Source: CANJUD01 sp043750035 (GTDB taxonomy: Bacteria > Bacteroidota > Bacteroidia > UKL13-3). From it: DNA of 10,938 nucleotides. The stretch spans positions 1 through 10,938 of the forward strand of contig JAYVCI010000196.1 in the NCBI GenBank assembly GCA_043750035.1, read 5' to 3'. This document shows positions 6,556 through 10,938 of the stretch, piece after piece (position 1 is the first letter of the stretch; every line of letters begins with the position of its first letter). The translations under genes were made by a program, and so were the position numbers. The notes under the pieces were generated by a model. It was given only the letters and a program-made list of their open reading frames with translations, made no database searches and was not told the origin of the DNA.

Positions 6556-7911
6556 ATGAAAATACATTTTTTAGGTGCGGCGGGCACAGTAACAGGTTCA
6601 AAATATTTGATTCAGACAGATGAAAAAAATATATTAATTGACTGTGGAATGTTTCAGGGATTAAAGAAACTGAGACTCTTAAACTGGGAACCCTTATCTG
6701 TTGATCCTGCCACCATTGATTTGGTGCTGCTCACCCATGGCCACCTCGACCATACCGGGTATTTGCCTCGATTGGTAAATGACGGATTTAAAGGCCCAAT
6801 TTATGGTACATCGCCAACGCTGGAAATTGCAAAAATTATTTTAGAAGACAGTGCAAAAATTCAAGAAGAAGATGCAGAACGGGCAAACAAAAAAGGTTTT
6901 TCAAAACACAAGCCCGCAAAGCCACTATATAGTTTAATTGATGTTGAAAAAACATTGCCGCATTTTTCACCCCAACCACTTGATGAATGGATTAAAATTA
7001 GCGATAATATATCTTGTCGTTTCAAGTATAATGGCCATATAATAGGAGCTACGTTCATTGAATTAAAAGTATATGACAAACTATTTGTTTTCTCGGGCGA
7101 TATAGGGCGTGACAATGATTTATTGATGTATCCACCGCAAAAACCAGAAGCCGCTGATATATTGTTTATCGAATCAACTTACGGTGGCAGGCTTCATCCC
7201 GCTGACTCAGAAGAGCATTTAATCAATGTAATAAATGAGGCTGTAAAAAAGCAGGGAACTATTATAGTTCCAGGTTTTGCAGTTGAGCGAATTCAGATGC
7301 TCATGTATATGATATGGCAACTACGCAAGGCAGGAAAAATTCCCAATATCCCTATATATATGGATAGCCCCATGGGAAAAAATGTATTGGATGTTTTTCT
7401 TCACAATCCCAAATGGCATAAACTTTCTATGAACGATTGCAATGAAATGTGTGAAGATATAAGATTGGTAAATACAATTGCTGAAACTATAAGTATCGTA
7501 AAAAATAATAGCACCAAACTTGTAATTGCCGGCAGCGGTATGGCATCGGGCGGGCGTGTACTTATATATTTCGAAGAATATTTGGGGAGGCATGATGCAA
7601 CGATATTGCTAGTGGGTTATCAAGCTGAGGGAACAAGAGGACGGGCATTGTTGGAAGGGGCAAAAGAAGTAAAATTACACGGAAAATATTTTCAGGTGAA
7701 TGCAAAGATTGAAAATATACAAGGTCTATCAGCACATGCAGACCAAAAAGGATTGATAGAGTGGATGGGCCAATTAAAAAAGGAACCCGAAAGAATATTT
7801 ATAGTACATGGAGAAGCTCAGTCAGCCGATGCTTTTAGGGTTAAAATAAAAGATGTATATGGATGGGAATCAGAAATCCCTACTTTGAATGAAACAATCG
7901 ATATATTATAA
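6556..7911 (+). CDS. Beta-CASP metallo-beta-lactamase RNA hydrolase
   Basis: A 451-residue cytosolic protein related to CPSF73/Ysh1-type ribonucleases. The metallo-beta-lactamase core begins at once (MKIHFLGAAGTVTGS). The metal site is complete: HGHLDH at 61-66 (H61, H63, D65, H66), H161 in NGHIIGA, D182 in SGDIG and H418 in VHGE. The beta-CASP insertion carries motif A (E206 in ESTYG), motif B (H394 in LSAHAD) and motif C (H418). SGMASGGR (327-334) and GYQAEGTRGR (354-363) are also typical. The C-terminus (LSAHADQKGLIEWMG to VHGEAQSADAF) is the RMMBL zinc-hydrolase region. Family members cut RNA endo- or exonucleolytically; there is no RNase J-type C-terminal extension or KH domain, so the exact activity is unknown. 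It begins 8 bases after the ATPase gene and could supply nucleotides to the next two enzymes, which is inference. Confidence 0.92.
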   Translation: MKIHFLGAAGTVTGSKYLIQTDEKNILIDCGMFQGLKKLRLLNWEPLSVDPATIDLVLLTHGHLDHTGYLPRLVNDGFKGPIYGTSPTLEIAKIILEDSAKIQEEDAERANKKGFSKHKPAKPLYSLIDVEKTLPHFSPQPLDEWIKISDNISCRFKYNGHIIGATFIELKVYDKLFVFSGDIGRDNDLLMYPPQKPEAADILFIESTYGGRLHPADSEEHLINVINEAVKKQGTIIVPGFAVERIQMLMYMIWQLRKAGKIPNIPIYMDSPMGKNVLDVFLHNPKWHKLSMNDCNEMCEDIRLVNTIAETISIVKNNSTKLVIAGSGMASGGRVLIYFEEYLGRHDATILLVGYQAEGTRGRALLEGAKEVKLHGKYFQVNAKIENIQGLSAHADQKGLIEWMGQLKKEPERIFIVHGEAQSADAFRVKIKDVYGWESEIPTLNETIDIL

Positions 7912-7928
7912 AAAGCACATAAGCACGA

Positions 7929-9434
7929 ATGAATAACCACCATACACATAAACTTATTGTAAAAGATATAGGTATTGATACTTATAGAGAGAATACGATA
8001 TTTATGCGGGCCGATTGTCATATATGTAAGTCGGAAGGTTTTACTGCATTGACTAGAGTAGTTGTGCATAGTAAAGGTAAAAGCATTATTGCAACATTAA
8101 ATGTGGTACTTTCAGATTTGATTAAGCATGAAGAAGCAGGCTTGTCAATGGAATCATTAAAAAGACTAAACTTGAATAATGGTGATATTGTTGAAATATC
8201 CCACTTAAAACAAATTGAATCATTAAGCAAAGTAAGAGCAAAAATATATGGCAAAGAACTGTGCGATATTGACTTTAATGAAATTATAACAGATATTGTA
8301 TTGGGCCATTATTCCAATATAGAGTTAGCTGCATTTATAACATCATGTTCAGGAAATAATCTTTCGGTTAATGAAATAATTGGCTTAACAAAAGCTATGA
8401 TAAATACCAGTGAAAAAATGAACTGGGGCAGTGGGGTAATTTTTGATAAACATTGCGTAGGCGGACTTCCTGGAAATCGTACCACTCCTATAATAGTTAG
8501 CATCATGGCTGCGGCAGGTTTCACTATTCCCAAAACATCATCAAGAGCCATTACATCTCCCGCAGGAACAGCAGATACTATGGAGACCATGGCTCCGGTT
8601 AACTTATCTATTGAACAAATAAAACTGGTTGTTGAAAAAGAAGGTGGATGCATTGCCTGGGGTGGTGCAGTAAAATTAAGTCCCGCAGATGATATCATCA
8701 TTTCAGTAGAAAAATCATTAGATATTGATAGTGATGGACAAATGATAGCTTCCGTGCTTTCTAAAAAAGTTGCGGCAGGATCAACCCATGTATTGATTGA
8801 TATTCCGGTAGGTGAAACTGCAAAAGTTCGTTCGCAAGAGCAGGCATTAAAAATACAATATTATTTTAAAGCTGTTGCAGCATCCATAGGTTTACATATA
8901 AAAACTATTATAACAAATGGCGACCAACCTGTAGGAAGAGGTATAGGCCCATCGTTAGAAGCTATTGATATTTTGTCGGTTTTGCGAAATGAAAAGAATG
9001 CACCACAGGATTTAAAACAAAGAGCTATTCTGCTTGCTGGTACTTTGCTTGAATTGTCAGATAAATATACAAAAGGAAGCGGCAATAGCATTGCTTTAGA
9101 AATACTAGAAAGTGGAAAAGCACTGGATAAATTTATGAATATATGCGAAGCACAAGGTGGTTTTACGGAACCATCTTTGGCAAAATATAAATATGATGTT
9201 ATTTCAACAAATGAAGGGAAAGTAAAATGTATAGATAACAGAAAACTTGGCAGGATAGCAAAGCTTGCAGGGGCACCTAAGTCAGCACATGCAGGAATTT
9301 TATTCATTTCGCCACTTGGAAAGTATATAAAAAAGGGAGATATATTATATACTGTATTTGCAGATTCAGTAGGTGAGTTAAACTATGTAAAAGATTATTT
9401 GAATAATATCAACGGTATCATAACAATTGAATAA
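7929..9434 (+). CDS. Thymidine phosphorylase family protein, AMP phosphorylase-like long form
   Basis: A 501-residue pyrimidine-nucleoside phosphorylase family enzyme of the long form typified by archaeal AMP phosphorylase (about 500 residues), not the 440-residue E. coli DeoA. Residues 1-95 are the extra N-terminal domain (GIDTYRENTIFMRADCHICKSEGF). The catalytic core includes DKHCVGGLPGNRTTP (173-187), TSSRAITSPAGTADTMET (203-220) and the Pi-binding/hinge region around KKVAAGSTHVLIDIPVG (279-295). NGDQPVGRGIGPSLEA (330-345) is strongly conserved. The C-terminal domain (about 415-501) holds AKLAGAPKSAHAGI and a barrel-sandwich-like KYIKKGDILYTVFAD. It should cleave a nucleoside or nucleoside 5'-monophosphate with phosphate, giving base plus ribose 1-phosphate or ribose 1,5-bisphosphate; which one cannot be read from sequence. 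Its stop codon directly abuts the next ATG (TAAATG), so it is tightly coupled to the PRPP synthetase. Confidence 0.92.
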   Translation: MNNHHTHKLIVKDIGIDTYRENTIFMRADCHICKSEGFTALTRVVVHSKGKSIIATLNVVLSDLIKHEEAGLSMESLKRLNLNNGDIVEISHLKQIESLSKVRAKIYGKELCDIDFNEIITDIVLGHYSNIELAAFITSCSGNNLSVNEIIGLTKAMINTSEKMNWGSGVIFDKHCVGGLPGNRTTPIIVSIMAAAGFTIPKTSSRAITSPAGTADTMETMAPVNLSIEQIKLVVEKEGGCIAWGGAVKLSPADDIIISVEKSLDIDSDGQMIASVLSKKVAAGSTHVLIDIPVGETAKVRSQEQALKIQYYFKAVAASIGLHIKTIITNGDQPVGRGIGPSLEAIDILSVLRNEKNAPQDLKQRAILLAGTLLELSDKYTKGSGNSIALEILESGKALDKFMNICEAQGGFTEPSLAKYKYDVISTNEGKVKCIDNRKLGRIAKLAGAPKSAHAGILFISPLGKYIKKGDILYTVFADSVGELNYVKDYLNNINGIITIE

Positions 9435-10517
9435 ATGGAAAGAATAGTTTTTGCATTACCCGATAATGAAATACTTGCTGAAAGTATTACAGCAAAACTC
9501 AATGCGGTTAAGGGAGAGCTTGTTATCAGGCGTTTCCCAGATGGCGAAAGCTATGTTAGAGTTATTACAGAGGTGAAAGAAAAAGAAATAATTTTAGTAG
9601 GTACACTTCATCAGCCAGATGAAAAATTGCTTCCATTATATTACTTATCAAAAAATTTAAAAGACTTGGGTGCAACAAAAATAATTTTGATAGCTCCTTA
9701 TCTTGCCTATATGCGGCAGGATAAAAAGTTTAATTCCGGAGAAGCAATCACAAGTGAATATTTTGCAAAACTTATATCCTCATTTGCTGATGAACTAATA
9801 ACTATCGATCCGCACCTGCACCGCAGGCATGCAATGTCAGAAATTTATACAATTCCCTGCAAAGTTTTACATGCTTCTCAACTAATTTCTGATTATATAA
9901 AAGCCCAAATTAAAAATCCATTATTAATTGGCCCCGATAGTGAAAGTGAGCAGTGGGTGAAGGAAGTAGCAAGCAATGCAGATACACCATTCATCATACT
10001 TCAAAAAGAAAGGTTGGGTGATAATGAGGTAAAAGTATCCATACCACAGGTAGAAAAATATATAGATTGTACGCCAGTACTTATAGATGATATTATTTCT
10101 ACTGCTCGAACAATGATTGAAACAATTACGCATTTAAAAAATGCAGGCATGAAACCTCCAGTTTGTATAGGTGTGCATGGCGTATTTGCTGGAAATGCTT
10201 TTGAAGATTTACAGAAATCAGGAATTAGTAAAATCATTACTTGTAACACTATTCCCCATTCCTCTAATGGAATTGACATTACAGCATTGATTTGCAAAAG
10301 CGTTGATAGAAATCAAATTGAATTAAAATCAATGATTACTTGTCCTAATTGCCGCCACAAAAAAAGTGAAACAATGCCGACAGATGCCTGCCAGTATTTT
10401 TATGAGTGCGAAAATTGTAAAAGTATATTAAAACCGAAGGAGGGCGATTGCTGTGTTTATTGCAGTTACGGAACGGTAAAATGCCCATCAAAACAGTTAG
10501 AAACAGATTGCTGCTAA
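9435..10517 (+). CDS. Ribose-phosphate pyrophosphokinase fused to a C-terminal GDCCVxC Cys-rich domain
   Basis: A 360-residue cytosolic protein. Residues 1 to about 293 are a short PRPP synthetase (ribose 5-phosphate + ATP to PRPP + AMP): RRFPDGESYVRV (32-43), PYLAYMRQDKKFNSGEAITS (88-107) with R94-Q95-D96, IDPHLHR (124-130), GPDSESEQW (166-174) and the ribose-phosphate loop LIDDIISTART (216-226). The length and the DPH and SGEAITS motifs look archaeal-like rather than the 310-residue bacterial class I. The loop has AR where STGGT is usual. Residues about 301-360 are a separate domain: CPNC (303-306), ETMPTDACQYFYECENC (312-328), GDCCVYCSYG (337-346) and a CC end, with 11 Cys. I recognise this as the GDCCVxC domain, usually a small free-standing, sometimes selenocysteine-containing protein of unknown role. 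All its Cys codons here are TGT/TGC. The start abuts the preceding stop. Fusion to a PRPP enzyme suggests redox or metal control, which is inference. Confidence 0.88.
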   Translation: MERIVFALPDNEILAESITAKLNAVKGELVIRRFPDGESYVRVITEVKEKEIILVGTLHQPDEKLLPLYYLSKNLKDLGATKIILIAPYLAYMRQDKKFNSGEAITSEYFAKLISSFADELITIDPHLHRRHAMSEIYTIPCKVLHASQLISDYIKAQIKNPLLIGPDSESEQWVKEVASNADTPFIILQKERLGDNEVKVSIPQVEKYIDCTPVLIDDIISTARTMIETITHLKNAGMKPPVCIGVHGVFAGNAFEDLQKSGISKIITCNTIPHSSNGIDITALICKSVDRNQIELKSMITCPNCRHKKSETMPTDACQYFYECENCKSILKPKEGDCCVYCSYGTVKCPSKQLETDCC

Positions 10518-10560
10518 TACGAAAAATATAACCAAATAATACATCAACCTTAATATATAT

Positions 10561-10938
10561 ATGTGGATTCTCATCTTTAAACTTTTAGCCGGCATTGGTT
10601 TGTTTCTCTTTGCGATGTTTTTGTTAGAGGACTCATTGAAAAATCTTTCAGGCAGAAATTTCAAACTATTTCTTCAACGGTCCACCAAAAATAAAGTAGG
10701 TGCGGTAGCAGGCGGTGCTTTAGTAACAGGAGTGCTTCAAAGCAGCTCAATGGTTTCACTAATGGTGCTTGCGTTTGTGGGTGCAGGCGTGTTCACCATG
10801 AAGAATGCAATGGCCATTATTCTCGGTGCAAATCTGGGTACTACGCTCGACAGTTGGATGGTAGCCACGCTTGGTTTTAAAATGGATATAGAAGTAATAG
10901 CATACCCTGCTCTTTTTGTTGGGGGGCTGCTGCTTATT
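10561..10938 (+). CDS. Na+/phosphate cotransporter family protein, N-terminal part (cut by window end)
   Basis: 126 codons are visible from the ATG at 10561, and the frame stays open to the window end. The first helix region reads ILIFKLLAGIGLFLFAMFLL, followed by EDSLKNLSG, a typical start for the Na/Pi cotransporter (PF02690, NptA/YjbB-like) family. The first inverted-repeat signature TGVLQSSSMVSLMVLAFVGAG contains the QSSS motif (60-63), and GANLGTT is at 89-95; both line the transport path in the family. Members import phosphate with sodium or, for YjbB, export it. The rest of the transporter, and any C-terminal PhoU-like domain, lies outside. It sits 43 bases after the PRPP synthetase gene with no terminator between, so it is probably in the same operon, where it could balance phosphate for the phosphorylase step. 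Confidence 0.9.
   Translation, partial: MWILIFKLLAGIGLFLFAMFLLEDSLKNLSGRNFKLFLQRSTKNKVGAVAGGALVTGVLQSSSMVSLMVLAFVGAGVFTMKNAMAIILGANLGTTLDSWMVATLGFKMDIEVIAYPALFVGGLLLI

Noticed and set aside
8861..9307. A 148-codon open frame on the minus strand
   Set aside because: It is antisense to the phosphorylase gene, which is conserved throughout this stretch, so it is a shadow of that coding sequence.
10332..10517. The GDCCVxC domain as a separate gene starting at internal Met300
   Set aside because: The frame runs unbroken from the PRPP synthetase domain, and no ribosome-binding or promoter-like feature precedes the internal ATG. An internal start cannot be fully excluded.

Overview
The window looks like a chromosomal piece of an AT-rich member of the Bacteroidota. 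Three things point there: a secreted protein with a type IX secretion (Por) C-terminal sorting domain, an outer-membrane TonB-dependent receptor whose plug is preceded by a carboxypeptidase-regulatory-like domain, and two promoters of the Bacteroidota housekeeping type (TTG, about 19-20 bases, TAnnTTTG). Genes lack clear Shine-Dalgarno sequences and start in A-rich contexts, which also fits. I see no rRNA, tRNA, CRISPR array, transposase or integrase.

Left part (1-2564, minus strand). The window opens inside the 5' part of a FecA-like TonB-dependent receptor gene (start codon at 515-513). Its promoter carries a perfect 29-bp palindrome of Fur-family type lying between and overlapping the -33 and -7 boxes, so the receptor is probably an iron- or metal-repressed uptake gene. 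A 390-base stretch without a gene separates it from a 506-residue secreted T9SS cargo protein (2508-988), which has its own near-perfect promoter.

Middle gap (2565-3039). This is AT-rich, with a short direct repeat, a small hairpin and at best a weak promoter for the operon to its right.

Right part (3040-10938, plus strand). Six genes lie head to tail with junctions of -14, +8, +17, 0 and +43 bases, almost certainly one operon: (1) an ATP-cone plus Mrr-like PD-(D/E)XK nuclease protein; (2) a P2-type, Ca2+-ATPase-like cation pump; (3) a beta-CASP metallo-beta-lactamase RNA hydrolase; (4) a long thymidine/AMP phosphorylase of the archaeal AMPpase type; (5) a divergent, archaeal-like PRPP synthetase fused to a Cys-rich GDCCVxC domain; (6) the start of a Na+/phosphate cotransporter, cut by the window end. 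Genes 3-6 suggest a theme: RNA or nucleotide breakdown, phosphorolysis using inorganic phosphate, return of the ribose phosphate to PRPP, and phosphate import. Gene 1 adds a predicted nucleotide-sensing nuclease and gene 2 ion homeostasis. The joint role is my inference. The PRPP synthetase-GDCCVxC fusion and the nucleotide-gated nuclease are the most novel-looking items.
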